A DNA stretch of 64,000 nt, taken from positions 186,001 to 250,000 of the forward strand of contig BGKB01000053.1 of assembly GCA_003116975.1 (NCBI GenBank), given 5' to 3'. A program made the position numbers and the translations under genes. Below the pieces are notes generated by a model, which had not been told where the DNA came from, made no database searches, and saw nothing but the letters and a program-made list of their open reading frames with translations. Below are positions 10,499 through 21,782 of the stretch, in pieces. Source of the stretch: Aurantiochytrium sp. KH105. Its lineage: Eukaryota; Sar; Bigyra; Thraustochytrida; Thraustochytriidae. Position 1 is the stretch's first letter; the number at the start of each line of letters is the position of its first letter.

Positions 10499-11437
10499 CT
10501 TGGATACACGCCCTTCTTTTCCCGCTTGCTCGCCAGTTGCGAATCTGCTGGAACTCGACAGTGAAGTCCTCCAGGTCCCCAATCGCTGGAAGGTACGCGC
10601 CCCAATTCGCCCCGAACTGGTCGCAATCGACACCGGCGACGTACCATGCACCTCGGTCAGCACAGAGGTGAGCACCTCGATAGCCCGCGGGTAAGTACTA
10701 CATCTATATCGCCCGTGCCGCTTGCTGGCTTGCTGCTGTCGCGTGTCCAGTCGAGGCGACGCAAACTCCCTCCGCCTTGCTGCAGGCCATGCATGCATGC
10801 TTAGTAGAACTCCTTTCGCCTCAACAGCAACAGACAGGCCCCACAACTGCGGCGAGATAGGCGGCACGTGCACGCACTGCGAAGCCGCAAGCTCGCATGC
10901 AAGCTCAATGCGGCTGCGCGAGGACGCTCAGGCTTTACTGTTAGGTTCGCTCGTGAGTTGGTGGGAAGGGAAGGAAGGTTGAGGACATACGGGGTGGCAT
11001 GTGAGCGTGAGCGAGCCGAGATGGACGAGCTGGGGCGGAGTCCAGGCCCCCCATCCCTCGCGCAGGTCTTTCTTTCACTCGCGCAAGCCCTCCTTCCCTC
11101 GCGCAGATTCTGCCCTCGTACGCGCAGCATGCGGAGGAAGCGACAAGAGATGAAGAGGTTCTATAAACGATGTATATAGGGGGTGGACAGATTGCGGGTC
11201 TATCAGCCTCGATGCCACTCGAATGAATTGAATGCTTGTGCAACCAAAAGCTTACTTTTTGCAAAATGCAAGCAAAATTGAGAAAGTAGGACAACAGAGT
11301 TCTTTACGATGGTAATACGCAAAAAAAAAGGTATTTGGGTGAAGCTTATGGAGAGAAGAAGATGTCTGTGAGTCGAGAACACCACCAATGCAGAGAGAAG
11401 GCCCCGTCCAGAGCTTCGTGAAACAAAAGGAAACCGA
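10499..11437. other. Intergenic between acyltransferases 2 and 3
   Basis: About 0.94 kb holding the promoter and leader of paralogue 2 and the AT-rich 3' end of paralogue 3. No supported gene; open frames here are short and GC-driven. Confidence 0.5.
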
Positions 11438-12973
11438 TTAAAGCGCATCGGTGAGAAAACGCGGGCGCCGAATCATGTCGCCGTCGTAGTCGAGAACCTC
11501 ACGCTCAAAGTCAGCAAAAACATCGCCCCAATGACGCACCACGTCTTTAGGGTCGGCGTCGAGGTCGCCGTCAAGGCAGACGGAACAGTTGACCTGGCCA
11601 TTGTAAGAGAGTAGACCCAAGTAGAGAGCCACAGGAGCAAAGAGAACAAACGTCATGTCGTCCACCCGCGCGCCGGCAATGTGGACAGGCTTTTGAGGAG
11701 CAGCAATATTGGAAAGCTGACCCGTCGCAAGGTCACCGACACCAAGGGCCAACATGTTGAGGATGCTACGAGGGAGAGCGGGCGAGAGCGCGCGAATCGA
11801 GGCCACCTGGATCTTGGGACCGGGGCTGTGCTTGATCTTGTCAATGTCGCGCTTCATGCGCCAGAAGCGGTCGAGCATCGAACCCTTCTTTTCAAAGTGA
11901 AACTTGAGGTATCCATAGGCCATGCTGTTGCAAGGATTATCGTCCTGGAAGGCATTAGCACCACGCGCCCGCGTACTAATGGGAAACTGCGCCGTGACCC
12001 GACCGCCATTGAGCACGGCGGTCTCCTCAGCCTCCTCAAAGTAGCGGCGCAGCGTCTCATTGAGCATGAGGATGAGGACATCGTTGATGGTCGAGTCCTC
12101 AAGCTTGTTCTTGAGAACTTTGATTCGATCAAGAGGAATTTTTTCGGTGAAGGCGAACTTGCGCCTGAGCGTCGTGACGCCGCGGCTGCCTTGGCAGAGG
12201 GAGTTAGGTGGGTCAGGCTTGTTCAAGATGGCCGTCAGACCCGACCAGACGCCCCCAAGGAAGATGGAAGTCCTCTTGAGAGGGCCAAAGATCTTCTTGG
12301 GCTTGCGCTTTTCAGGCGGGCGAATCGCTTTTGCAGTCTCGGCATCCGCTTCATCCTGAGCATCGATGAGGCGCATGAGGACCTCGACCTGGCTCACGCC
12401 ATCACCAATAATGTGGCTGATGCGCGTGACGACCGCCGCGCCACCATCTTGCGTCTGGGGCACGATGAGGATCTGCCACAGCGGTTTGCTCAGGTCCGGC
12501 AACCAGTCGTCGTACATTCCCGACACGTACTCGTAGACATCCTCGCGCGAGGGCAGTTTTTCCGAATCATCAAGAATGGTTTGGAAATGATAATTCATAT
12601 CGATTTCGGCCGGGTCGATCTCCATAAAATTTACGGCGGTCGTAAAGGAGCTCTTTTTGATAACCGACCGGAAGCGAGCCATGGAGAGTAGACGGCTGCC
12701 AGCCTCATTGCGCAGCTTGTCGATGCCCGGATTCTCGGCAAGGAAGAGGATGCCGGTGATCCATACGGACTTGTGCTGGGCCTCGCTCTGAAGGTTGCTG
12801 AAGATCCTGCTCACAATGCTCGCGCGCCGCTTGGTACCAGGCCTCGACTCGACGCGGTCGAGGACCTCATCGGGAAAGCTCGCGAAGTCCTTGGGTCCGT
12901 CTTGCTTTGCGGTCACGCTGAGAGAGCTTTCGTCAACTGGTCCCGCGATCATCTTCTCGTCGGTGGCGCTCAT
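11438..12973 (-). CDS. WS/DGAT-like O-acyltransferase, paralogue 3
   Basis: A 511-aa WS/DGAT-like acyltransferase from the ATG at 12973. The active-site motif reads SHIIGDG, with Ser at the first His position, so it differs from both neighbours (Asn). It keeps PLWQILIVP, STINDVLILMLNETLRRY and the C-terminal HIAGARVDDMTFVLFAPV block. All three paralogues share an N-terminal RPGTKRRASIVSRIF-like stretch with a basophilic RRAS site. This copy is the most diverged of the three, for example in KIQVASIRALSPALPRSILN. Role in neutral lipid synthesis is inferred from family membership. Confidence 0.88.
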   Translation of the reverse strand: MSATDEKMIAGPVDESSLSVTAKQDGPKDFASFPDEVLDRVESRPGTKRRASIVSRIFSNLQSEAQHKSVWITGILFLAENPGIDKLRNEAGSRLLSMARFRSVIKKSSFTTAVNFMEIDPAEIDMNYHFQTILDDSEKLPSREDVYEYVSGMYDDWLPDLSKPLWQILIVPQTQDGGAAVVTRISHIIGDGVSQVEVLMRLIDAQDEADAETAKAIRPPEKRKPKKIFGPLKRTSIFLGGVWSGLTAILNKPDPPNSLCQGSRGVTTLRRKFAFTEKIPLDRIKVLKNKLEDSTINDVLILMLNETLRRYFEEAEETAVLNGGRVTAQFPISTRARGANAFQDDNPCNSMAYGYLKFHFEKKGSMLDRFWRMKRDIDKIKHSPGPKIQVASIRALSPALPRSILNMLALGVGDLATGQLSNIAAPQKPVHIAGARVDDMTFVLFAPVALYLGLLSYNGQVNCSVCLDGDLDADPKDVVRHWGDVFADFEREVLDYDGDMIRRPRFLTDAL

Positions 12974-13064
12974 GCTATTCCGGGTCTGTCGCAGCGCGCA
13001 GTGCGTCTCCCTTCCCCCCTTCTGCAGTGCTCGCCTCGTCTGCTGCCAGCGCGGGGATCAATGA

Positions 13065-13092
13065 CAGGCAGGTAGGCAGGCAGGCAGGCAGG
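13065..13092. repeat. (GGCA)n microsatellite
   Basis: About seven imperfect GGCA units just upstream of acyltransferase 3, in its leader or promoter. Confidence 0.85.
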
Positions 13093-13478
13093 CCGCTGCC
13101 GTGCGAACGGGTCGATCGCAATCCAGTTTTGGCAGTCCTGGACTGCCGAGACTAGCCGAGCGTCTGACTCTGGACTTGACTGACCGCGCGTGCAGCGCAG
13201 ACGAGGCATCGTCAGCGCAGTCGTGCGTCGCGTGGGCGGTGTAGGAACTTGGACGCTGGCAAGCCAAAGTAGAAGCCGAGTCGGAAGAAGATGGCATGCG
13301 AGGCAAAGAAAGATGTGAATGCAACAGAAGCTCATTCGCAGCGTAGCAGCAGCAACAACCACAGTTGTTGTCTATACGCCAACTGCAAGTACCACGTTCA
13401 AGGCGCAGCGGCGGTATGTAGCGCGTGTCCTCACAGGCTGCTGTTCTGCAGCGCGTGCAGTGCGCACAGCGCGCGCAG

Positions 13479-13559
13479 CTTGCTGGCGCTCGCTTGCTGG
13501 CGCTCGCTTGCTTGCGCTCGCTTGCTGGCGCTCGCTTGCTTGCTCGCTCGCTCGCTAGC
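13479..13559. repeat. GCTTGCTGGCGCTC tandem array
   Basis: Imperfect tandem copies of GCTTGCTGGCGCTC and shorter GCTTGCTC/GCTC units over about 80 bp. Non-coding. Confidence 0.85.
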
Positions 13560-14661
13560 TCCCGGAGCTACACGTGGTGGTGGGTGGGAGGTGCTGCACT
13601 GCACTGTGCTGTGTTGTGCAAGCGCGCCTGGGCCGCGCGCTGGTGTGCGTGCGGGTAGCAGTTGGGCCGGGTGTTTGTTTGTTTGTTTTTGTAATCGCGC
13701 CTGACTCATGCATGGCCGCCGCTTATACTCTAAATCCTAGATCGTCCCGTAAGACCGTGAAGCACCGCGAAAGTGGCTTGGCTGCATGAAGTGCGAAGGG
13801 CGGGGTCGGCCGTGCGTCAGGCAGTGAGCGCGACAGTGAGGGTTGAACGGGACAAAGGAGGGAAGGAGAAGGGGAAGGGGGGGGGGAGGGGCGCCAGCGG
13901 TCTGCCATCCACTCGGCGACTGGCTCGCCGGGCTGCAGCGCCTGCATACCGTGTAAAGGGCAGTGCAGCAGGACAAAAAGGTGTGCACCGCCGTTTATTT
14001 TGCCGATCCCACACTTTGGTGACACTGCGCACGCGCGCAAACCAACCGTGCGGCCGGCTGCGGCCCGGCCACGGTCTCGCCGCCTCCCTCCCACGCGATC
14101 ATCGATTGATCGACCGACGGTGACCGCACGCGCGCTGGTCGAGGGGCAGGCGTGACTCGGAGCTCTGCGGCGCGATGAGAAAGGGGCGGAGCGGAGTCTC
14201 CCTCTTGCTGGTTGGGAGCTCTGCGAGCGCTTTGCCTTCGGGGCGCTTCCCTCGCTGACCTCACCTCGTTCGACTCTCGTCCGACGATCAATCGATTGGG
14301 AAAGGTGACGAGGAGAGAATAGGCAAACGCAAGCACTATACATGAAAGCACAGTAGGCACAAAGTTCAGTATGAGCAAAGAAAAGGACCTCTGTTCGTTT
14401 CGAATACAGCGCGAGCCGAAGCTGTTGGTCTGACAAGAAGCAGAGAGAGAGGAATATGTTGGCCTTTCGAGCGAGGAGAGACTCTATTCTTGTTTCGCTC
14501 ATGTACTTGGACGTAATGGGTCTATGCTGAGCAGCAGCAGAGCCCCGCGAGAGTGGGTCCAGCGAGAATGGGCGCCTATACTGACCGCGTGGAGAAAACA
14601 TTTTACCCACCCAGCTCAGAACCACTTTCAATTCCGGGTCATTGAGAGATTAAGATCGTGA

Positions 14662-15249
14662 ATGCATTGCTACTTGTTCGTTTTCGATGCTCACTCATCG
14701 CTGGTTCTGCTGTCAGGAAATCTCGACATGACTGCTATTCGTTTTACGCCAATTTACCTTTCACATACCTACTTCGCAAGCTTTCCATCCATCTCGACCT
14801 ACCGGCTCGCAACGGTTGCAGCTTACACGTGCACAAACAAAGTTCTTACTCCGTACACGGCTGCACAGCCCGGTCGAGACCACCGCAGTTTCAATGAGAA
14901 GCTTAGCTCTCTTCGCGTTCGAATCGAAATGGCCTTTGGAATCATGACTAGCCGCTTTCCGATCGTCGCCCACGGCCTTCCATCCCACTCTCCTATTCGC
15001 CAACGGGATACTTTTGTCGCCATCTGCTGCCTGCACGACTTTCTACGTCGGCGGGTCGCGGCAGATCCATTGGCATACACACAGAGCGTGAGCAAGAACG
15101 GCACAAACTCGCTCACCGTTCGCCTCATCTCGAAAATGTCCTTGTTGACGATTGAATTGGGTGAACACAGACCTATTGAGAGGCATCATCAGGGGTCGCG
15201 AACGAAAGGCAAGAGAACTGCGCTTTTGAAGGAGCTCGTGAAGGTCTGA
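14662..15249 (+). pseudogene. PIF/Harbinger-type transposase (DDE nuclease) C-terminal remnant
   Basis: 195 codons resembling the C-terminal third of the HARBI1/DDE_Tnp_4 nuclease. The alignable core is KVLTPYTAAQPG, then FNEKLSSLRVRIEMAFGIM, then FVAICCLHDFLRRR. This matches the family pattern of LLTPY, then N..LS..R..IE.AFG with the catalytic Glu, then C.LHNFL. The region that normally carries the second catalytic Asp (GDAAYPL-like) reads ATVAAYTCT, so that Asp appears lost. Nothing N-terminal of it, including the first Asp, is found upstream; a stop in the same frame lies at 14659-14661. I read this as a truncated, inactive copy. It is convergent with the disrupted minus-strand frame at 15433-17026, an arrangement seen in two-gene Harbinger elements. 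Confidence 0.75.
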
Positions 15250-15432
15250 CACTTTGATCCTGATCACGAGAGGGGAAAGGTCCTTGTCGAGCAAGCTCGC
15301 TGACAGGAAGTGTACCGCCAACGTGGTCAGAAACGACGCCAACGAGATGCATATGTTGGGGAAGCCAATACGGATACGAGCGTGAGAAGAAGAGAGCAAT
15401 ACGAAGAGTAAATTTTCATTTTGATTATCACT

Positions 15433-17026
15433 TCACATCAGGGGCGACAGCTTGTCTTCTATTTCCACAATCTTTTTCTGGTAGTGCTCGATTAGAAAGT
15501 TGTTGCACTTTTCCTCAGCTTCGCGTAGACGCTGGTGCAAGTTGCCGGCGTGTTCTCTGAGCATTGTGATGCGCCTCGCCTGATCTTTCGCCTGAGCTCT
15601 CTCTCTTCGAAAAGCGAGCTCCTCCTCCCTCTTTGCCTTAGCTTCTCGCATCTTATTCTCCTCTATCTCTATCTTCATCTCCTCTATCTCTTTCATCATC
15701 TTGATCGCGTCCATTTTAAACTCGAGACGATTTTCGTCGATGGCAACTCGTCTTTCGTAGGCCTCGGAAAGGCCTGCCGACGAGAATGCGGACATTGGCG
15801 ATGGAGACCGTCGTGTCTGCTTCGGCGATGGCTCTGCTCCTGTCAGGTCGCACTCCACAAGCTCCTGCACTCGAGAAGCAATTATGCTTAATACTCGCGA
15901 ATGCACACCATGCTCAGTCTCAAGCAGGAGTCTGGCCACGTAGATAATAGCTGTTGGGTTCAGTCAGCACTTGGTACGAGCAACGGACCCGAAATCCGCA
16001 ACAGTTTTGTTCATCACGGCATCGGAGGAGGCTCCACCATATATCCCGTACCCTCCATCATCCCCGCCAGTTGCCCCGCTCACATTCATCTCCTCCAAAG
16101 TCGACGTATTTTGACCACTGTGCTCGAAAGCATCCTGAACAATGCCTACTTCCCTACGCACGTCTCGCAACAGTGATTGTAATTCAGGGCCGGAGACGGG
16201 CGTATACGGCGATGGTGGAGGAGACGTGGGATTAAGCTCACAGTCTATCCGAGCAGGCGGTGCAAAGTTGACGTCATTGACAATTTCCGCCAAAAGCATC
16301 CAAGGGGTCTCGCCCCGGGAAATGGCCATCTGCCGCCGATTGAGAGCTCCCATAGTAAGACCCGTGTACACCCTACCCGATTTCTGTGTGTCGCCAATGA
16401 TGGCCTCGACCATGCGCACGACAAGGTTCCCCATCTCTTCGGACTTGAAATTTGCGCATGTTTTTTGCTGTCTCGAGGGTAGTCTTGCGCGGCAATTGCT
16501 TCAGCCTACGAAGGGTCCTCATGGATCCAGCCGGCACTTCGAAGGATTCCAATGCGTTCTCAGCGGCACGCTTCGTCTCACTCAGCCAGCGGTCCGCCAC
16601 AAAGCCGTGCTGGTGCGATGTCGAGGAAGCTCCCCGTGCTTCGTCCTCATCAAGGGAGCTGTTCGACGAGACAGAGTCCTCCTCCAGTCTTCGCTCTTTA
16701 GAGCGATGGTCTTCACTATTTGACGACGATGACGAAGATGATAACGAAGATGATGACGACGATGACGACGACGACTCCTTTGCGTCGCGAGAAGCGCGGC
16801 GAGCAGGACCCGCGCGCTGAGCAGGACCCGCGCGCTGAGCAGGACCCGCGCGCTGAGCAGGGCCGGCCTGCGCCCCATACAGCATTTTGGCCTCGCGACC
16901 ACTCTCCTTCGACGGGGGCTCAGGCTCGCCGACGAATCTGAGCTCGACGATTCCTCCCTCGCTGCGGGCGCGCTTGTCGGGTCCTTGGACATGACGACGA
17001 TGCTTTGCGGGCGCCTGTCCATCCAT
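15433..17026 (-). pseudogene. Disrupted coiled-coil ORF, possible Harbinger accessory protein
   Basis: A coding-like minus-strand region in three pieces. The first begins at an ATG at 17026 and has GPAQRA repeats, a poly-Ser tract and an acidic region. It loses frame at a run of six T (plus strand 16461-16466), after which the next frame continues smoothly through EEMGNLVVRMVEAIIGDTQ. That frame meets a TGA at 15964-15966 and continues in the same frame to 15433 with a strongly charged coiled coil (about 15460-15740) and a Pro-rich linker. The TGA could instead lie in a short intron ending in CAACAG at about 15954. No named domain is certain. Position next to a Harbinger nuclease remnant suggests the second, DNA-binding ORF of such an element; that is inference. 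Confidence 0.55.
16801..16862. repeat. 18-bp tandem repeat
   Basis: Three perfect copies of GAGCAGGACCCGCGCGCT at 16801-16854 plus a partial fourth copy. In the minus-strand frame they encode repeats of Gly-Pro-Ala-Gln-Arg-Ala. Confidence 0.95.
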
Positions 17027-17074
17027 GCACACGTGTACAACTACACATTCCGCATGCCGCGAATTTACAGGATG

Positions 17075-17138
17075 CTAGAAGTCGGCGACTTCTCGCTTTT
17101 GAGACGTAAGAAGTGCCGACTTCTAGTGGTCGAAGTCG
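17075..17138. repeat. Inverted-repeat cluster, possible transposon subterminal sites
   Basis: A perfect 12-bp inverted repeat (CTAGAAGTCGGC at 17075-17086, GCCGACTTCTAG at 17115-17126). Within it the 7-mer GAAGTCG or its complement CGACTTC occurs four times, at 17078, 17086, 17117 and 17132, in alternating orientation. It sits just beyond the 5' end of the disrupted minus-strand ORF. A subterminal transposase-binding array is plausible but unproven. Confidence 0.7.
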
Positions 17139-17560
17139 CGGCTTCACGTGTTTGTAAATCCAGGGCTAGTAAGGTTTTGAAAACATAACCAGCATACAAC
17201 GAAAGTTTCCTGTGTCTGTTTGATCGGGACGAGGCGACCAAACTTTTTGACTGACAAGCAGGACGAGTACTCACTAATACCTGTTTAGATGGATAATACC
17301 TAGGTTTGCCGTTCAAATCGTTTGTGTGTGTGCAGCGATTGATACACGGGGGAGAGAGGGATGCTGGTTCGAGGAGAGTTTGTGCAAAAGAAAGAGTGGT
17401 GTTGAGATAAAACACCAAGGGTTGGTTTTGTTTGCGCTACATTGCTGCAGCGAGTTTGTGCGCATGCGTTTCGAAAAACAGCTTGCGCCTCAGGCGCACC
17501 TTGAGAAGGGCATCTGAGTGCGAGACGGAATCCTCCACTCGTGCGAGCTTGAGGGCGCGC
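17127..17560. other. Intergenic between transposon remnant and histone H3
   Basis: About 430 bp, no ORF of note. It includes the H3 3' flank, in which a 7-bp-arm palindrome (17484-17498, TGCGCCTCAGGCGCA) lies about 63 nt past the H3 stop. That hairpin is not of the usual histone 3' type. Confidence 0.5.
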
Positions 17561-18765
<1,205 letters not shown>

Positions 18766-18805
18766 GCGCACCCCCGCGCTCTGCTGCAGGCGTTTTCGCC
18801 AGCCG

Positions 18806-18827
18806 TGCTCGTTCTTCTGAGCGAGCA
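18806..18827 (+). promoter_or_regulatory. Putative histone mRNA 3' hairpin of H4
   Basis: TGCTCGTTC-TTCT-GAGCGAGCA forms a 9-bp stem (one T.G pair) with a four-base TTCT loop, starting 41 nt after the H4 stop and followed by an A-rich run. Replication-dependent histone mRNAs elsewhere end in a 6-bp stem with a four-base UUUC-type loop at a similar distance. Confidence 0.6.
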
Positions 18828-20699
18828 TAAAAAAAAACCAACGGCAAATCAAAGTCCGAGCGAGCTTCGCGCCGCGCGGCTTTGCCCAAACTCAAACAAA
18901 CACTTGGTGTTTCATTTCAACACCACTCTCTCATACCGACAATATCTTATTCCCCTCCTTTTACTTTTCTTGGCTCGCTGCCATTCATCTTGTGTAGTTG
19001 ATACAATGTCAACCACACGAATGCGCAGCGCAAACTCTAGCTAGCTTTTCTTCTCGATGGATGCTCGCCTATCTCACGGGCGGAAAGTCCTTAACTTTGT
19101 ACTGCGCTTTGAAATGCATATTTCTTGTTGATCTCCACTGTGATGCTATAGCGCCTTCGACTGGCCATTAGTCAGAGTCGCGTGGTTCGGTCGGCGCGAT
19201 AGCTTCGATTGATTGTAAGCGGGCGGTTGCCAGCGCCACGGTGGTTGTGTGTGAGTGAGTGTTCTTTCGCAGTTTCTATTTCCAGCAGTCAGAACAAGGA
19301 GCGAAATAATTTTTTCGGTCGAGGGAAACGCAGGTTTTGTGAAGGCAGGTATACTAACCGTAACTGCTAACTGTGTCCGTACGATGGTTGGGGCAGCGTG
19401 ATGGGGTCCTCAGGGAAAGCGCGAACTGACTATGAGTGAGCGCGTCACTCTCTCTGTCAGCGTCGCTCCAAGCACAACCGGTATCAACGTCCAGACCGTT
19501 GCTAACGCGGAAGACGATGTTCTTGCGCCAAAGAACAGCTCGAGATGTTCTCGTTCGCAGTATGAGTTGTAGGCACAGCGGAACATCGAATTATCTTGCT
19601 TGCTTGCTTGCTTGCTTTACCTGGTAAGCAGCATACACGCGAGCTTGGCCTTACTGGGAATCGTTAGACGAAATCTTTCTTGCTCTTTGCTGTGTTTTCG
19701 AAGTAGACGTGACAATCGCAAGGGTAAAAGCCGGAGTATGTCTTTTGATCCTAGAATTCGTTGTTCTTTCACTCTTGCCGACCCAGGAAGCAAGAATGCA
19801 TGGAGCTCTGGAAAAAGATCTGCAGGAGCTTATTGCAACATCATCCTCGATTGTTGGTCACAAAGCGCTCGACTTGAAGACTCAAAGGAGGTCGAATCCA
19901 AAAAGTAATAGAGAGATTTTGAGCGACGAAACGTTCCTGCCAGGAATCCTAGATTGCTCACCAGCAGCAAGCGCACGCGCCACCTGCGGCCACCCAGACA
20001 CTGATTTGATAGGGTTGAATAGGGGATTTTTTTTTAATTAAAAACATTTTTTCCCACGCTAAATGGCCCATAACAGAGCACGTTCTAGGGACAACGACGT
20101 ACAAACGGTGTGCGCGCAGGCAGCCGAATCCAGTCTCGCCTGAAAGCACGCGCGCTTGTTGGGCCACCCGCTTCCCTCTTGCGCTGCCCTCGCGGGCTGC
20201 CTGCATGCCTTGCTCATAGTATTTGCCTGGGTTGGATAAATGGACTCCTGTGGGGGAAAAGAAAAATTTGCGATGACACCTCTTGGATTATGCACGCTCG
20301 GCGGCAGCCTTGAGAGCGCCGGGCGTCTAGACAATCCGCTAGCGAGGCGGGCATGGGCTGTACACTTTGCACGCGCCGGGTCCATCGTGTCCAGCCAGGC
20401 TATGCCATCCATCCCTCTTTCGCATCAGCGAGCGACCGGCTTCTTTGAGCGAAAGTAGCCAGGAGTAAGGTAGTGCTAGCAGAGTCGCGGCCACAACTCG
20501 ATAAAATGGGACAGACACTCTGTGAGGCGCTTAGCTGCGTCCCTCGCACGCATGGGCACAAGCAAGGAATCAACATAGCGGCGCACGCAAAAGCAAGTCA
20601 AACCAAAGGCATGGCAAGCAAGCAGATCCCTTTTATCCCTCCCAAGCAGACCTGCCAAACGGGAGACGCGGAGACGACGAGTCGAGCTTGCGCGAGAAG
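18828..20699. other. Gene-free interval
   Basis: About 1.9 kb between H4 and the mucin-like protein gene. Base composition is mixed and open frames are short and unconvincing. It contains a (CTTG)n tract at 19596-19617 and an A/T run at 20028-20052. No RNA gene recognised. Confidence 0.5.
19596..19617. repeat. (CTTG)n microsatellite
   Basis: Five to six CTTG units in non-coding sequence. The complement is CAAG, the same tetranucleotide that recurs in several gene leaders of this window. Confidence 0.85.
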
Positions 20700-21302
20700 A
20701 TGCCGCGGGCCGACGTAGAGAATGGCGATGGTCTTCGTTCGCCCATTGCTGATTCGCCTCCTTCCGGAGCGTATGCTCAGGCCAGAGCTGCGCTCTCGGG
20801 TAAAAGCAAAGCGCTTCTCGCCCTCTTTGTTCTTGCTCTCCTTGGCGTCGTTGCGGCGATTGCAGCCACGACAATGAGCGGGAGCAGGCTCTCCAGCAAT
20901 GACGGAACCACGCCCGTCAACAATCTCGAGTCAGGATCAGAGCCCACAGATTCGCCGACCACGGACGGCATCGTCATTAGCCCAGGAGGCGAAGCCACTG
21001 CAGCGCCTTCGACAGTCGAGCCAGAATGGGATTATTACTACAGCACGGAAGATACGCCATCCCCGACAGCACAGCCGACGGCACCGACGGTCCCGACGCC
21101 AGAGCCCACCATGGCTCCCACGCCCCCGACGCCAGCGCCGACGCCAGAGCCCACCATGGCGCCCACGCCACCCACACCATCGCCCACGCCGGCACCGACG
21201 CTGGCGCCCACGCTGGCGCCCACGCCCAAGCCCACAGATGCGCCCACCAATTTTCCGACGGAAAGCCCCACACCCAAGCCCACGAAATGGCAACGTGGCT
21301 AA
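20700..21302 (+). CDS. Type II membrane protein with Pro/Thr-rich mucin-like ectodomain
   Basis: A 200-aa protein from the ATG at 20700 ([12 protein letters not shown]). A cytoplasmic head of about 37 residues is followed by one membrane segment ([20 protein letters not shown], about 39-58). The remainder is a predicted extracellular stalk that becomes almost pure Pro/Thr/Ala after residue 115, with repeated units such as [17 protein letters not shown]. Such Pro/Thr-rich stalks in stramenopiles are probably O-glycosylated wall or scale-associated proteins. No enzyme domain; no tail anchor signal. [10 protein letters not shown] patch separates the acidic and Pro/Thr-rich parts. Function is unknown. 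Confidence 0.75.
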   Translation: MPRADVENGDGLRSPIADSPPSGAYAQARAALSGKSKALLALFVLALLGVVAAIAATTMSGSRLSSNDGTTPVNNLESGSEPTDSPTTDGIVISPGGEATAAPSTVEPEWDYYYSTEDTPSPTAQPTAPTVPTPEPTMAPTPPTPAPTPEPTMAPTPPTPSPTPAPTLAPTLAPTPKPTDAPTNFPTESPTPKPTKWQRG

Positions 21303-21782
21303 CCTGTTTGTTGCTGCTCTGATGAATGGCGTCAATGATGATAGTCTAGTATATTGACAGGGCGGTGGCCACGGGGCCGCTTCGTTCTCGTGAACTAAAT
21401 CCATGGTCAATCTGTAAACCTTTTTCTTGAGCAAAACCAAAGAGTAGTCACCATCTGTGTTGATATGCAAGCGGTCACCATGAGCCTGTCACATTTTTGC
21501 TATTTTTTGAAAATGGTCTTGGTGAATGAAAACATGTTGGCGAAACTAATGCTCCTTGAGTCGCGCGAGAAAAGGGGAGAAAAAGCTTGTGCCGCCCGAC
21601 AATAAATACGTTGTGAGAGGGCGCCCGCGGCGCTCTTTGCCTTTCCCTCTTTATGTCTTACTCAATGAGTGACGCTGCCAAGTTGATAGGACAAAAAAGA
21701 TCATCGAAAATGTGAATTTGTTGCGTGGTTGCTGGATCTGTTCTCAATTTTAAAATCCGATCCATCAGTACAAGCCGCTAGA
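21303..21782. other. Intergenic, convergent 3' regions
   Basis: 480 bp of AT-richer sequence between the 3' ends of the mucin-like gene and the peroxiredoxin gene. No gene seen. Confidence 0.5.

Larger units (their letters stand above)
12974..14661. other. Repeat-rich intergenic region
   Basis: About 1.7 kb upstream of acyltransferase 3. It contains a (GGCA)n tract at 13065-13092, a GCTTGCTGGCGCTC-type tandem array at 13479-13559, a TTTG run near 13675-13690 and a purine-rich G tract at about 13855-13890. Open frames on both strands have no recognisable protein features, including a 302-codon one on the minus strand at 13723-14631. I see no gene. Confidence 0.5.

Noticed and set aside
9191..10564. 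457-codon plus-strand open frame opposite acyltransferase 2
   Set aside because: Exact antisense of the conserved WS/DGAT gene; similar shadows occur opposite paralogues 1 and 3. Open only because of codon bias.
10499..10873. N-terminal extension of acyltransferase 2
   Set aside because: Begins at GTG, not shared with paralogues, and resembles translated leader.
13723..14631. 302-codon minus-strand open frame
   Set aside because: Low-complexity Ser/Arg/Pro translation without domain, across simple repeats.
17484..17498. Palindrome after histone H3 as a histone stem-loop
   Set aside because: Arms meet with a one-base centre, unlike the four-base loop of histone 3' ends; mentioned only for comparison.
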